A stretch of 38,724 nt of DNA from Gemmatimonadota bacterium (GCA_016180765.1 JACPAP010000232.1:1-38724), one strand, 5' to 3'. Counted from the first letter of the stretch, positions 1 to 7,728 are shown. Numbers and translations: made by a program. The notes: generated by a model from the sequence alone, not told the origin.

Positions 1-2
1 AC

Positions 3-767
3 TACGCGCCGGGCCTCGAGCCTTCGGGATCCGTCCAATGGCACGTCAACTTCGCCGACCCCAACCTGTTCGTGGCCTACGGATCGCGCCTCTTCGCGCA
101 GGATGAGATGCAGGTGGCCGAGCATCCGGCCTTGGGCTCGCTGCGGGAGGCCCTGCTTGCCACCGGCCACCAGGCCCTCACCGTCGAACGCGGGCGACCC
201 ACGCCGGTGCTGGTCATGGGCGTGGAGCGTCGCTGCTTGATCGAGACCAACCCGGACTCGGCGGCCGGCCGCCCCGACGGCCTCTACGGCAATGCCTTCG
301 CACGCGCCACGCCGGACGCCATCCGGCGCGCCACCATCCCCGTCACGCCGCCCACCATCACCAACCTGATCGCCATGGCGGCGCCCTCAGGGGGAAGCGG
401 GCCCTACACCGCCGCCGACATCGAGTACGTCCTGGCCACGGCGTTTACCGGTTTCCGCGCCGCGGTCCTGGAGTCCCGCCGGCTGGCCGCGGATGCCCCG
501 GTCACGGTCCACAGCGGGTTCTGGGGCTGCGGGGCGTTTGGCGGCAACCGCGTGCTCATGTCGGCGCTCCAGGTCCTGGCGGCGGAGATGGCCGGCCTGG
601 ACCGGCTGGTGCTGCACACAGCGGACGATGCGGGGGCTAAGGCGGTCGCGGCCGCGCGCGAGTTCGTGGCGCATAAGCTCACGGACGGCGGAACGATCGG
701 AACGCAGAACCTGAGTGAGCGGCTCGCCACGGCGGGCTTTGAGTGGGGCGTGAGCGACGGGAACTGA
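3..767 (+). CDS. PARG-like macrodomain protein, 5' end outside window
   Basis: The frame is open from base 3, and the coding sequence before the first possible GTG (base 72) looks real, so the N-terminus lies upstream of the window. Poly(ADP-ribose) glycohydrolases remove ADP-ribose polymers. Two PARG-type blocks are visible: a segment reading NFADPNL...AQDEMQ, which lines up with the family's DFAN...GGG...QEE signature, and HSGFWGCGAFGG near residue 150, which lines up with the TGNWGCGAFGG block, followed by an LAAEMAG helix. The GGG triplet is replaced (VAYG) and QEE reads QDE, so the last Glu, catalytic in PARG, is kept. Activity is therefore uncertain; it may be a divergent hydrolase or an ADP-ribose binder. 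The next gene is 154 bp downstream on the same strand. The family call rests on recognised motifs only. Confidence 0.6.
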   Translation, partial: YAPGLEPSGSVQWHVNFADPNLFVAYGSRLFAQDEMQVAEHPALGSLREALLATGHQALTVERGRPTPVLVMGVERRCLIETNPDSAAGRPDGLYGNAFARATPDAIRRATIPVTPPTITNLIAMAAPSGGSGPYTAADIEYVLATAFTGFRAAVLESRRLAADAPVTVHSGFWGCGAFGGNRVLMSALQVLAAEMAGLDRLVLHTADDAGAKAVAAAREFVAHKLTDGGTIGTQNLSERLATAGFEWGVSDGN

Positions 768-921
768 CGCTTGGCCGTTGAGCGACTGATTTCCGCCAAG
801 CCACGGGCTGCCTTGCCGTTGGCCGTCGCACCAACTCCTTTGGCGGACGAAGGCACAGACCGGCGCCGGCCGGCGTAAAAATGGTACTCGTACACGACTT
901 GGCTCCCGTTACATTCGCACC

Positions 922-1665
922 ATGGCACTCGAGGCCGTTCTAGTTCTGGTCTTTGTACTGCTGCCGGGCGTGGTGGCAGACGCCGCCTACCGGTTCCTGA
1001 CCTGGCGACCGGAGCCTACGGACCAGGGCGTATTGGTCCGCGCCACGGCCATCAGCTTCGCCGCCCTTTTCGGCCTGATTATTCTCGAAACCACCTTCCC
1101 GTACCTTTTCAGCGTACCGGTCTACCTTCGCCCCGACTGGTGGCGGCGCGCCGCCGAGCTCCCGGACCTGCCATGGCCGGTGGTGTTGAAGTCGTGGCTT
1201 CAGCACGCCGTGGTTGCCGTCAGTGGAGCGGTCGCGCTCGGGATGCTCGTCAGGTGGCGTCCCCTGACCGGTGTACTCCGGCGTGTGCTGGGGCGATCCC
1301 TCTACAGCTCGGCGTGGGACGAATTCGCCGTCCAGCACATCGGCCGGTGGGTGCTCGTTACCCTGACTGATGGACGGGTGTTCTACGGCGCGCTGGCCAT
1401 TGCGTCGGGGGATCGCCGGAAAGACGTGGTATTGTACCGCCCCATGCCATTCAATCCGGACACCGGCAGCTATCAATTCACTGGGAATAAGGCGATATTC
1501 GTACGTGAGGATCAGGTTCAGAGCGTGCTGGTTCCGCTCGACTCCTCCGAGCTGGCAGCCGTTCAGGATCGCCTCGGCGTGTATCGTCTGAGTACGGGAG
1601 AGCGCGTAGATGTCCAGACAACTGAAGCCTCAGGAGCAGGTGGTCCGGAAGCCCCAGTCCAGTAA
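922..1665 (+). CDS. DUF6338-like membrane protein
   Basis: A 247-residue protein with three hydrophobic helices, at about residues 3-20, 38-56 and 93-110, then a cytoplasmic C-terminal domain. That domain contains WVLVTLTDGRVFYGALA and IFVREDQVQSVLV, the small beta-rich pattern seen in DUF6338 proteins, whose function is unknown. It starts at ATG 922, 154 bp after the PARG-like gene. Its 3' end overlaps the next small ORF by 56 bp, which suggests co-translation. Nothing in the sequence shows a substrate. Family assignment is by pattern recognition. Confidence 0.65.
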   Translation: MALEAVLVLVFVLLPGVVADAAYRFLTWRPEPTDQGVLVRATAISFAALFGLIILETTFPYLFSVPVYLRPDWWRRAAELPDLPWPVVLKSWLQHAVVAVSGAVALGMLVRWRPLTGVLRRVLGRSLYSSAWDEFAVQHIGRWVLVTLTDGRVFYGALAIASGDRRKDVVLYRPMPFNPDTGSYQFTGNKAIFVREDQVQSVLVPLDSSELAAVQDRLGVYRLSTGERVDVQTTEASGAGGPEAPVQ

Positions 1666-1822
1666 CGTCTCGATCGCCGATATCCTTCGCAAAGGGAATC
1701 TCAGCGTGAGCGACCCGGGGCCGGTCACGCCACCTACGGCGCAGATCTCCACGACGCCGCCCAAGACCCCTTCCAGCAGTCCATCCGGTGGTGCGGCCGA
1801 GGGGGACGGAAAGAAGCCGTAG
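1610..1822 (+). CDS. small proline/serine-rich protein, partner of the DUF6338 gene
   Basis: A 70-residue ORF that begins inside the 3' end of the DUF6338 gene and runs on beyond it. The N-terminal half contains a possible amphipathic stretch (SIADILRKGNLSV). The C-terminal half is disordered and rich in Pro, Thr and Ser, ending in a Lys-rich tail. I recognise no domain. The overlapping placement supports a real companion gene, but a short length and biased composition leave open a chance ORF. Confidence 0.45.
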   Translation: MSRQLKPQEQVVRKPQSSNVSIADILRKGNLSVSDPGPVTPPTAQISTTPPKTPSSSPSGGAAEGDGKKP

Positions 1823-1832
1823 CGTCGCCCGG

Positions 1833-2030
1833 ATGAAATACAAGATCGCCCTGCACCGGACCGACGAGGGTTACAGCGCCTCCGTTCCCGGCCTACCTGG
1901 ATGCTGGTCCCAGGGTGCCACGGAGCAAGAGGCGCTCGAGAACATCGGGGACGCCATTCGGGAATACCTCGCCGCGCGCGATGACCTCCTGAAAGGCGCC
2001 ACCGTCCGCGAAGTCGAAGTCGCTTCCTGA
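1833..2030 (+). CDS. hicB: HicB-type antitoxin
   Basis: A 65-residue protein of the HicB fold: KYKIALHRTDEGYSASVPGLPGC followed by SQGATEQEALENIGDAIREYL, the degenerate RNase H-like antitoxin core. HicB neutralises the HicA mRNA interferase. An in-frame GTG at 1788 would add a charged N-terminal tail unlike the family, so ATG 1833 is chosen. There is no visible C-terminal DNA-binding domain, which is common in short HicB proteins. The toxin gene follows after 2 bp. Confidence 0.85.
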   Translation: MKYKIALHRTDEGYSASVPGLPGCWSQGATEQEALENIGDAIREYLAARDDLLKGATVREVEVAS

Positions 2031-2032
2031 GG

Positions 2033-2350
2033 GTGCCCAAGATCCCAGGCGTCAATCACCGCGACGCCGTCCGGGCCCTTGAGAAGGCCGGGTTCCGCGT
2101 CGTCCGTCAGGCGAAGCACATCGTGATGACGGACGGCGTCCGGATCCTCACGATTCCGCGCCACAATCCCGTCAACGCCCTCACGATGGGCGGGATCGTG
2201 CGGGATGCCGTCCACCGGTATGCTCCGGGTGGCTACGAGGTCGGATTCGTTGCTGGCGGGGGCGATACCGTCGCCGTGCTCACGCTGTCGGATGCCGACG
2301 TCAGGCCCTTGGCAGCCGGCGAAATCCTCCACGCACGACCGCTGGCCTAG
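2033..2350 (+). CDS. hicA: HicA-type toxin fused to a DUF4926-like tail
   Basis: Starts at GTG 2033, just after hicB. Residues 1-62 follow HicA, a small double-stranded-RNA-binding fold that cleaves mRNA: GFRVVRQAKHIVM (with the catalytic-type His), a PRHNP turn and MGGIVRDA. A normal HicA would end soon after with a short helix. Here the protein continues into YEVGFVAGGGDTVAVLTLSD and a DVRPL...EILHAR ending, which resembles the C-terminal half of DUF4926 proteins, another family found in toxin-antitoxin settings. The join near base 2215 looks like an in-frame deletion fusion of two neighbouring genes. Toxin activity is uncertain because the final HicA helix is missing. Confidence 0.75.
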   Translation: MPKIPGVNHRDAVRALEKAGFRVVRQAKHIVMTDGVRILTIPRHNPVNALTMGGIVRDAVHRYAPGGYEVGFVAGGGDTVAVLTLSDADVRPLAAGEILHARPLA

Positions 2351-2381
2351 CCGCTGCCGCTGGCGGCCGTCGGAGGCACCC

Positions 2382-2510
2382 ATGAGTGAGAAGCTGAAGG
2401 AATCCACCGGCCCGGCACGACGGGAGGAGATCAAGAGGGGCGCCGTTGAACCCGAGAAGCCGACCGGCGATGAAAGACGGCAAGTGCCACTTGAAGGAGG
2501 ACATGTCTGA
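2382..2510 (+). CDS. very small charged ORF, uncertain
   Basis: A 42-residue ORF rich in Glu, Lys and Arg, preceded by a good GGAGG ribosome site five bases before ATG 2382. No domain is recognised. It overlaps another small ORF in a different frame. Given the fragmentary nature of this stretch it may be the 5' remnant of a lost gene. Confidence 0.25.
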   Translation: MSEKLKESTGPARREEIKRGAVEPEKPTGDERRQVPLEGGHV

Positions 2511-2598
2511 GGGGCTTCTGCGGCGCGTGCGGAAGGGACGGCTCGACTCCCCCTTCACGGTGAATGCGCTGCGGGATCAATGCCGGGGCCTGTTCTAG
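2470..2598 (+). pseudogene. short remnant resembling a C-terminal helical segment
   Basis: A 42-codon frame from ATG 2470, with a second ATG at 2503 immediately behind an AAGGAGG sequence. It contains LLRRVRKGRLDSPFTV then NALRDQCRGLF, which is reminiscent of the start of a winged-helix tail seen in large primase/DUF3987-type proteins, but stops abruptly. It is probably a truncated leftover; the assignment is weak. Confidence 0.25.
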
Positions 2599-2643
2599 GG
2601 TGTCCCTCCAGCGCGCGAACCACTACGTCAGGTACGATCCAGC

Positions 2644-2967
2644 ATGGGCCGGAAACGACGTCTCGCACAGGTGACGGGCCACGAAGCGCCACAAACCCTA
2701 CTCGGCAAGACGCCGGCGCGGGAGCTCGACCTGCACGGGGTCCAAAGTGATCAGGCCGAGCACCTGGTCCGCGACTTCGTGATGACGGGCACCAGGAACG
2801 GTTCTGGACAGGTGTTTCGGATCGTCACGGGTAAGGGCAACCGTTCAGCCGGCAGGCCGGTGCTCATGCCGCTCGTACGGAGACTACTCGAAACGAGCCT
2901 GGCGCCGTTCGTGGCGGAGTTTGCCCTTGATCGCGATGGCGGAAGCTTCTTGGTGCGACTGAAATGA
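2644..2967 (+). CDS. Smr-domain protein
   Basis: A 107-residue stand-alone Smr domain. The LDLHG motif is at about residues 28-32 and the second family loop appears as VTGKGNRS near residue 61, in the place usually held by HGxGxG-like loops. Small Smr proteins are nucleases or nucleic-acid binders; those in MutS2 and stand-alone forms act on branched DNA or stalled ribosomes. The ATG has no strong ribosome site. It sits between toxin-antitoxin remnants and an ATPase and shows no operon link to either. Confidence 0.8.
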   Translation: MGRKRRLAQVTGHEAPQTLLGKTPARELDLHGVQSDQAEHLVRDFVMTGTRNGSGQVFRIVTGKGNRSAGRPVLMPLVRRLLETSLAPFVAEFALDRDGGSFLVRLK

Positions 2968-3117
2968 GGTGGGTGTGAGCGCCTGCGTTTTTCTGCCTAT
3001 GTCCTTCTCCTTCAAGGCGTTATCGCTGGAGGTGGTTGTCGCCATCCCGAGAAGCGTTGGCGCTAACCGCTTAATAAGCCACACCGTTGTTATCCGAAGC
3101 TGAATAGTCTCCTTCAC
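2968..3117. other. A/T-richer intergenic stretch between smr and the ATPase
   Basis: This stretch is noticeably richer in A and T than its surroundings. I see no ORF of note. It contains one copy of a 17-base sequence repeated near 17446. I checked it for integron attC cores and found no convincing pair. Confidence 0.5.
2985..3001 (+). repeat. dispersed 17-bp repeat, copy 1
   Basis: The sequence GCGTTTTTCTGCCTATG occurs here and again, exactly and in the same orientation, at 17446-17462. The flanks diverge except for a few bases. Both copies lie in gene-poor spacers next to accessory genes. Confidence 0.6.
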
Positions 3118-3153
3118 TTGCATTTCCTCAAAGTTCTGAGTAAAAATACTCAG
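3118..3153 (+). promoter_or_regulatory. promoter with overlapping palindromic operator for the DUF4143 ATPase
   Basis: A TTGCAT -35-like hexamer (3118-3123) is followed after 17 bp by TAAAAA (3141-3146). The -10 lies inside a perfect inverted repeat, CTGAGTA-AAAA-TACTCAG (3136-3153), that ends four bases before the ATG. The predicted start of transcription falls next to the start codon, so the message would be nearly leaderless. A dimeric repressor bound here would block RNA polymerase. Confidence 0.55.
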
Positions 3154-3157
3154 CACG

Positions 3158-4375
3158 ATGAGCAAATCGTCAGACGCTTTATTCACCCGGCCCATGGCTT
3201 CCACGCTGGCCGCCCGCCTCACCCAGCGCCGCCGCTTCATCCAGGTGGTGGCCGGGCCCCGACAGGTGGGTAAGACCACGCTGGTGCGGCAGGTGCTGGC
3301 CCAGCTCGATCGGCCGTACGCATACGCCTCGGCCGACGAGCCCCCCCTCCGCGACCGCGCCTGGCTCGCCGCGCAGTGGGACGCCGCGGGCCTCCAAGCC
3401 GGCGATGCGGGGCCCCGCGGCGCCGTGCTCGCCCTCGACGAGATCCACAAAATCTCCGGCTGGTCCGAGCCGGTGAAACGCCCCTGCGACGAGGACACCG
3501 CCCACCGCACCCCGCTCCACGTCGTGCTCCTCGGCTCGGCGCCGCTCCTGGTCCAACGCGGGCTGTCGGAATCCCTCGCCGGGCGGTTCGAGATGCTCCG
3601 CCTGCCCCACTGGTCGTTCGCCGAGATGCGGGACGCGTTCGGGTTCTCAGTTGAGCAGTACTGCTACTTCGGCGGCTACCCCGGCGCCGCGCCGCTGGCC
3701 CAGGATCCCGAGCGGTGGCGCCGCTACGTGCTCGACGCCCTGGTGGAAACCACCATCTCGCGGGACGTACTGCTCCTCACCCGGGTGGACAAGCCTGCCC
3801 TGTTGCGCCGGCTGTTCGAGCTCGCGTGCCGCTACTCGGGACAGGTGCTCTCGTACACCAAGATGCTGGGCCAGCTCCAAGACGCCGGCAACGCCACCAC
3901 GCTCGCCCACTACCTGGACCTCCTGACCGGCGCCGGGATGGTCACGGGGCTCCAGAAGTTTGCCGGCCAGACGGCCCGGAGCAGGGGCTCCAGCCCCAAG
4001 CTCCAGGTGCTGAATACCGCGCTGACGACGGCCCAGGGCCGGTCCTTCGATGAGGCGCGGCGAGACCGCGAGTTCTGGGGACGGCTGGTGGAGTCGGCGA
4101 TCGGCGCCCACCTGGCCAACGCCGCCGCAACGGGCGCGTTCGACCTCTGCTACTGGCGGGAGCGCAACCGGGAGGTCGATTTCGTAGTCCGGTCCGGGCG
4201 CCTGATCACCGCCATCGAGGTCAAGAGCGGCCGGACGCGGGACGCCCTGCCGGGGATGGCAGCCTTTGCCGAAGCCTTCAGGCCCAAACGGCAACTCATC
4301 GTGGGAGCCGATGGGATTCCAGTGGAGGAATTCCTCTCCCGCCCCGTGGAGCGCTGGGTGACACCCACGGGGTGA
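3158..4375 (+). CDS. AAA ATPase, DUF4143 family
   Basis: A 405-residue protein with Walker A GPRQVGKTT near residue 32, Walker B-type LALDEIHK near residue 95 and a sensor-like VVLLGSAP. The DUF4143 half follows, including ISRDVLLL, AGNATTLAHYLDLL and the C-terminal YWRERNREVDFVV...AIEVKSG block, which resembles a restriction-endonuclease-like core (E-VDF-EVK). The length is normal for the family. These ATPases are widespread, often accessory, and of unclear role. ATG 3158 is chosen because the promoter and palindrome end just before it; an internal Met at codon 13 is the alternative. It stands alone on the plus strand. Confidence 0.9.
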   Translation: MSKSSDALFTRPMASTLAARLTQRRRFIQVVAGPRQVGKTTLVRQVLAQLDRPYAYASADEPPLRDRAWLAAQWDAAGLQAGDAGPRGAVLALDEIHKISGWSEPVKRPCDEDTAHRTPLHVVLLGSAPLLVQRGLSESLAGRFEMLRLPHWSFAEMRDAFGFSVEQYCYFGGYPGAAPLAQDPERWRRYVLDALVETTISRDVLLLTRVDKPALLRRLFELACRYSGQVLSYTKMLGQLQDAGNATTLAHYLDLLTGAGMVTGLQKFAGQTARSRGSSPKLQVLNTALTTAQGRSFDEARRDREFWGRLVESAIGAHLANAAATGAFDLCYWRERNREVDFVVRSGRLITAIEVKSGRTRDALPGMAAFAEAFRPKRQLIVGADGIPVEEFLSRPVERWVTPTG

Positions 4376-4502
4376 TTGCCTTGTCACACCCCCTCCTCAC
4401 ACTTCCGTCCTCCATGGCGCCCGCCGCCGCCGCGACGAATCTTCGAGGCCGGCCGGACCTTCTGATCCGGGCAACGCCCAGCACGTTGCGAACCTGCCGC
4501 GT

Positions 4503-4889
4503 CTACCGAACGGTCACTTCCGAGCACCAGCTCCGCGTAAGCAGCAGTGCTAGATCACGCCACACGCCGCCGGCGTGCCATTCGGCAGATGCGCCATCAC
4601 GAACCGGGCCGCTCTGGTCGCACGTGCCTTGATGAATGTGATTGGGGTAGCTCGTGCTGGGCGAGCCGCCCGCGAGCGTCACGACCACCGTGGTGGAGTC
4701 GCCCTTCTCCTGTAGAGTCGCGGTTCCCGTGATGCCGCTGTTGCTCATAGCAGCAAGCACAACCGTGCGAGGGACGGCTGACTCGCCGGGCGCGTTCTCG
4801 CCCGTGGCCTGACTACCGCCGCCGCAGCCTGCGACCGCGAGAGCGGCGACGAGCCAGATCAGTACAGCGTTTCCGATACGGGGCACCAT
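4503..4889 (-). CDS. putative lipoprotein with a frameshifted C-terminus
   Basis: ATG at 4889 gives a signal sequence of about 20 residues ending in LAVAGC, a lipobox, so the mature protein should be membrane anchored. The body (ITGTATLQEKGDSTTVVVTL then NHIHQGTCDQSGPV) resembles small secreted proteins with a CHRD- or SOD-like beta fold. After GPV the frame becomes unlike the family. A shift of one frame at about 4605 gives RFVMAHLPNGTPAACGVI and a stop at about 4552, which looks like the authentic ending. A short internal deletion or indel is therefore likely. An upstream extension to 5033 overlaps coding-like sequence on the other strand and is rejected. Confidence 0.6.
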   Translation of the reverse strand: MVPRIGNAVLIWLVAALAVAGCGGGSQATGENAPGESAVPRTVVLAAMSNSGITGTATLQEKGDSTTVVVTLAGGSPSTSYPNHIHQGTCDQSGPVRDGASAEWHAGGVWRDLALLLTRSWCSEVTVR

Positions 4890-4892
4890 ATG

Positions 4893-5294
4893 CTGGTCTT
4901 CCGTCGACCCTGAACCTGACCTGCCGGACCAGCCGAGCGCAACCTCGGCGATCGCGATTCGCCTGAACCTGGCGCTGCCGGCGGCGCTGGACGACGAGCG
5001 GAGCTTTGCGAGGCTCAAGGAATCCATTGACAAGGTGGGCGCCTACCTGCTGAACCAGGGGTACTTCAAGCAACACGTCGCGTTTCGGTTCGCCGTTGCA
5101 GCCGAGCATCAGGGACGACGCATCGAACAGCCTGAGTCCGCTTCCTGGATCGCCTGCATAGAGACGGTGTAGCCCACGCGCTGTTCGAGATGAGCTATCC
5201 GGTGATTCTCCCCTCCGCGGTGTATCTGTTCAACACCAAGGCCGCTGCACTCCTGGACGCTTTGAATCAGCCGGCTCCTGATACGAACGGCTGA
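4893..5294 (+). pseudogene. decayed ORF remnants in two frames
   Basis: The first frame has coding-like text (AIRLNLALPAALDDERSFAR then SIDKVGAYLLNQGYF), ending at a stop near 5172. A second frame from about 5135 continues with RFLDRLHRDGVAHALFEM and YPVILPSAVYLFNTKAAALL, ending at 5294. The two halves overlap as if one gene had suffered a frameshift. There is no clear start codon. I do not recognise the family. It is divergent from the lipoprotein gene and convergent with the M55 gene. Confidence 0.35.
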
Positions 5295-5316
5295 GCCGGA
5301 GAGGGTGGTGAAGGTG

Positions 5317-6180
5317 CTACGGCTGGAGGTGCCGGTACAGGACCCGGATCAGCCGATAGGCCGCCGGGTAGTCCGGCGTGGTGAATCCCACGGTCGAATA
5401 ACCCTGCCGCCGCACGCCCGGGATTCCCTCTGCCACCTCGGCGTAAATCGCCGTGCAATACTCCAACTCCACCGCGACGGGGCGCGTGACCGTGGGCGGT
5501 CGCGTCAGCGTGCCCCGGAGCGCCCGCTCCACTCCCCGTTGAATGGCGGCCTGGGCCGAGTCGGGCGACATGGTGGTGACCGCCCGATCCCAAATGCCGG
5601 TCTTGACCGCCACACCCACCACGCCCGGCACCAGGGCGCGTAGCTGCGTCATCGCCAACGTGTCTCCACTGATGAACGCCACCGGAACGCCGTACCACGC
5701 GGCGTACAACGCGTTCATGCCCCCTTCGCCCACCGACACACCGTTGATCCTCAAGTCCGCCACGATGCCGGATCCGGTGTGGGCCGCGAATCCGCCCAGG
5801 CTCCGCGCCTTGGCGTGGTAGCCTACGAACAGCACGGCGCCGAACGAGCTATCCAACCCCTCCATCATCCCGTACGGCTTGAGGGAACCCCGGATCAGGG
5901 TGACGCGCGGGTCGAGCTGATCCTGCAACAGGTTGGCGTGCGATCCGTGGGCGTCGTTCACCACCACCCGCGTGGCCCCCGCGTTGAACGCGCCGGCGAT
6001 TGCGGCGTTCACTTCGCGCGTCATGAATCGGGGGCCCATGGGATCGTCGGTGGAGCTTAGAGCCGCAATCCCCTCCATGTCTGCCGAGATGTAGACGGAG
6101 AGGCGCCGTTGCTGGGCGCTCAAGGCGTCGCTCGCCTGGCACGCGAGGCCCAAGGCAAGGGCGAGTATCCCTCGATGCAT
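5317..6180 (-). CDS. secreted M55 D-aminopeptidase (DppA-like)
   Basis: A 287-residue protein with an N-terminal signal peptide ending near ALSAQ. M55 enzymes are zinc peptidases that cleave D-amino acid dipeptides, and B. subtilis DppA is the model. The metal ligands expected for the family are visible: SADMEG (Asp34, Glu36), VNDAHG (His78), VGYHA (His122) and VGEGG (Glu152), with an AAHTG motif between. The ATG is preceded by AGGAG about seven bases away. It lies downstream of the amidase on the same strand, but a 92-bp gap with a strong hairpin separates them, so it is probably expressed separately. The likely role is use of cell-wall-derived D-peptides in the periplasm. Confidence 0.9.
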   Translation of the reverse strand: MHRGILALALGLACQASDALSAQQRRLSVYISADMEGIAALSSTDDPMGPRFMTREVNAAIAGAFNAGATRVVVNDAHGSHANLLQDQLDPRVTLIRGSLKPYGMMEGLDSSFGAVLFVGYHAKARSLGGFAAHTGSGIVADLRINGVSVGEGGMNALYAAWYGVPVAFISGDTLAMTQLRALVPGVVGVAVKTGIWDRAVTTMSPDSAQAAIQRGVERALRGTLTRPPTVTRPVAVELEYCTAIYAEVAEGIPGVRRQGYSTVGFTTPDYPAAYRLIRVLYRHLQP

Positions 6181-6192
6181 GGTGTGCTCCTG

Positions 6193-6223
6193 GTGACTCC
6201 GGATAGGGGCCCTACGGGGTCAC
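6193..6223 (-). terminator. nested stem-loop between the amidase and M55 genes
   Basis: GTGACTCCG (6193-6201) pairs with CGGGGTCAC (6215-6223) with one wobble, and the loop contains a further TAGG-GGC-CCTA stem. There is no T-run. The base of the stem lies just upstream of the ribosome site of the M55 gene, so it could end the catabolic operon transcript or control M55 translation. Confidence 0.4.
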
Positions 6224-6272
6224 GGCGACCGCGGGGCCACGACCAAGGTAGTTCTCGCCTCGCTTCACGGCC

Positions 6273-7715
6273 TCACCGCAGTTTCGGCTTGCCGATCGGA
6301 CCACGGTCCTGGACCTGCTGGGCCAGAGCGAGCACGGCCTCTTCGCCGAACGGACGGCCTACGATCTGGAGGCCCACGGGCAGCCCCGCGCTGTCCAGTC
6401 CGCAGGGGACCGATGCGATGGGAAGGCCGGTGAGACCGAGGACGAAGGTGGGCGCGATCCAGTCCACGTACGTCTCCATGGGTTTGCCGGCCACGGTCCG
6501 CGGATAGTTCTCCTCCACGGGGAACGGCGGCACCGCCATGGTCGGCGTGAGCAGGTGATCGAACCGCTCGAAGAACTGGCGCAACACCTGCCAGATCCGC
6601 CCGCGGGCCTGCTCGGCGGCGCCCAGGTCCCGCACGTCGGTCGCCAGGCCCGCCCGGATGTTTCCGGCGACGTTGGGCCCGAACCGCTCCAGCTGATCCA
6701 AGCGCGGAAACATCTGCGCCACGAACCAGAGTCCGCGCAACGCGAGGAACGCCGGGCGGCCGAAGGCGAGATCCAGCTCGACCACCTCGACGTGGGCGCC
6801 GGCCTCCTCCAGCTCCAGCGCCGCTTTCCGACACACGCGCTCGACGTCCGCGTCCACGCCGATGCCCACCGGATCCGAGCAGTAGGCGAGCCGTAGCCCA
6901 GGCCGGATGCCGGCCGATGCCGCGGCCACGAAGTCGCGTCCCGCGGCGGGCTGGCCCAGGGGCGACCACTCGCTGGGCCCCGCGATCGCCTGGAGCATCA
7001 ACCCGACGTCCGGCGCCGTCCGGGCCACGGGCCCGGTGACCTGAAGCGTGTCCCAGAGAAAGTCCGACGGATAGGTGGGGACCAGGCCCACCGAAGGTCT
7101 GAGCCCCACCACGCCGCAGAACGACGCCGGGATGCGCAGCGACCCGCCCAGGTCGGTCCCCTGCGCCAGGGCGACCATGCCGGTGGCGAGCGCGGCGGCT
7201 CCGCCGCCGGTGGAGCCGCCCGCGCTGCGGCTGGCGTCCCAGGGATTCCGGGTGCGGCCGAACACCTGGTTGAAGGTGTTGCCGCCGGCGGCGAACTCGG
7301 GTGTGTTGGTCTTGCCCAGGATCACGGCACCCGCGTCGCGCAACCGGCGGACCACCACCGCGTCCTCGGGCGGCACGTAATCCTTATACAGCGGCGACCC
7401 GTAGGTGGTGCGGAGCCCCGCGACCTCGGTCACATCCTTGATCCCCACGGGCAGGCCGCACAGCGGGCCCACCGACTCGCCCCGGGAAATCCGGCGCTCC
7501 AGCTCGCGGGCGTCGTCCAGCGCCCGCGGGTTCAGCGTGACGATCGCGTTGATGGTCGGGTTGTAGCGCTCGACGCGATCGAGACAGGCTTGCACCACCT
7601 CGACCGGCGAGATTTCCTTGGCGCCGACCAGGCGCCGCAACTCGGTCGCCGAGAGATCGGCGAGCTCGCCCCCGGAGCGACGTGACGGTGCGGCGCGTCC
7701 CGTTTCCCGTTTCAC
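6273..7715 (-). CDS. amidase, amidase-signature family
   Basis: A 480-residue amidase-signature hydrolase, full length. The catalytic Lys is in PVGIKDVTEVAG, the cis-Ser in AGGSTGGG (the usual second Ser is Thr) and the nucleophilic Ser in GTDLGGSLRIPA, followed by the C-terminal GLPIASVPCGLDSAGLPVGL block. The substrate is not evident; amides or carbamates from N-heterocycle breakdown would fit the operon. The start used is GTG 7715. It lies inside a heptanucleotide repeat, so the first eight residues (VKRETGRA) are encoded by repeat. A GGAG in the 3' end of the upstream gene is about 25-30 bp away, as if the repeat had been inserted between ribosome site and start. It is the last gene of the operon. 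Confidence 0.9.
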   Translation of the reverse strand: MKRETGRAAPSRRSGGELADLSATELRRLVGAKEISPVEVVQACLDRVERYNPTINAIVTLNPRALDDARELERRISRGESVGPLCGLPVGIKDVTEVAGLRTTYGSPLYKDYVPPEDAVVVRRLRDAGAVILGKTNTPEFAAGGNTFNQVFGRTRNPWDASRSAGGSTGGGAAALATGMVALAQGTDLGGSLRIPASFCGVVGLRPSVGLVPTYPSDFLWDTLQVTGPVARTAPDVGLMLQAIAGPSEWSPLGQPAAGRDFVAAASAGIRPGLRLAYCSDPVGIGVDADVERVCRKAALELEEAGAHVEVVELDLAFGRPAFLALRGLWFVAQMFPRLDQLERFGPNVAGNIRAGLATDVRDLGAAEQARGRIWQVLRQFFERFDHLLTPTMAVPPFPVEENYPRTVAGKPMETYVDWIAPTFVLGLTGLPIASVPCGLDSAGLPVGLQIVGRPFGEEAVLALAQQVQDRGPIGKPKLR

Positions 7716-7728
7716 GTTTCCCGTTTCG
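7701..7728. repeat. heptanucleotide tandem repeat, four units
   Basis: Four consecutive 7-mers read CGTTTCC, CGTTTCA, CGTTTCC, CGTTTCG. They span the gap between the cyclase stop and the amidase, and contain the amidase start codon on the minus strand. Confidence 0.8.

Noticed and set aside
2985..3110. Integron attC site
   Set aside because: Some attC-like text (AGGCGTTA, GCTAACC) is present, but no proper pair of core sites or foldable imperfect hairpin was found.
4372..4632. Plus-strand 86-codon ORF after the ATPase
   Set aside because: Antisense to the lipoprotein, Ser/Thr/Arg-rich, with no ribosome site or motif.
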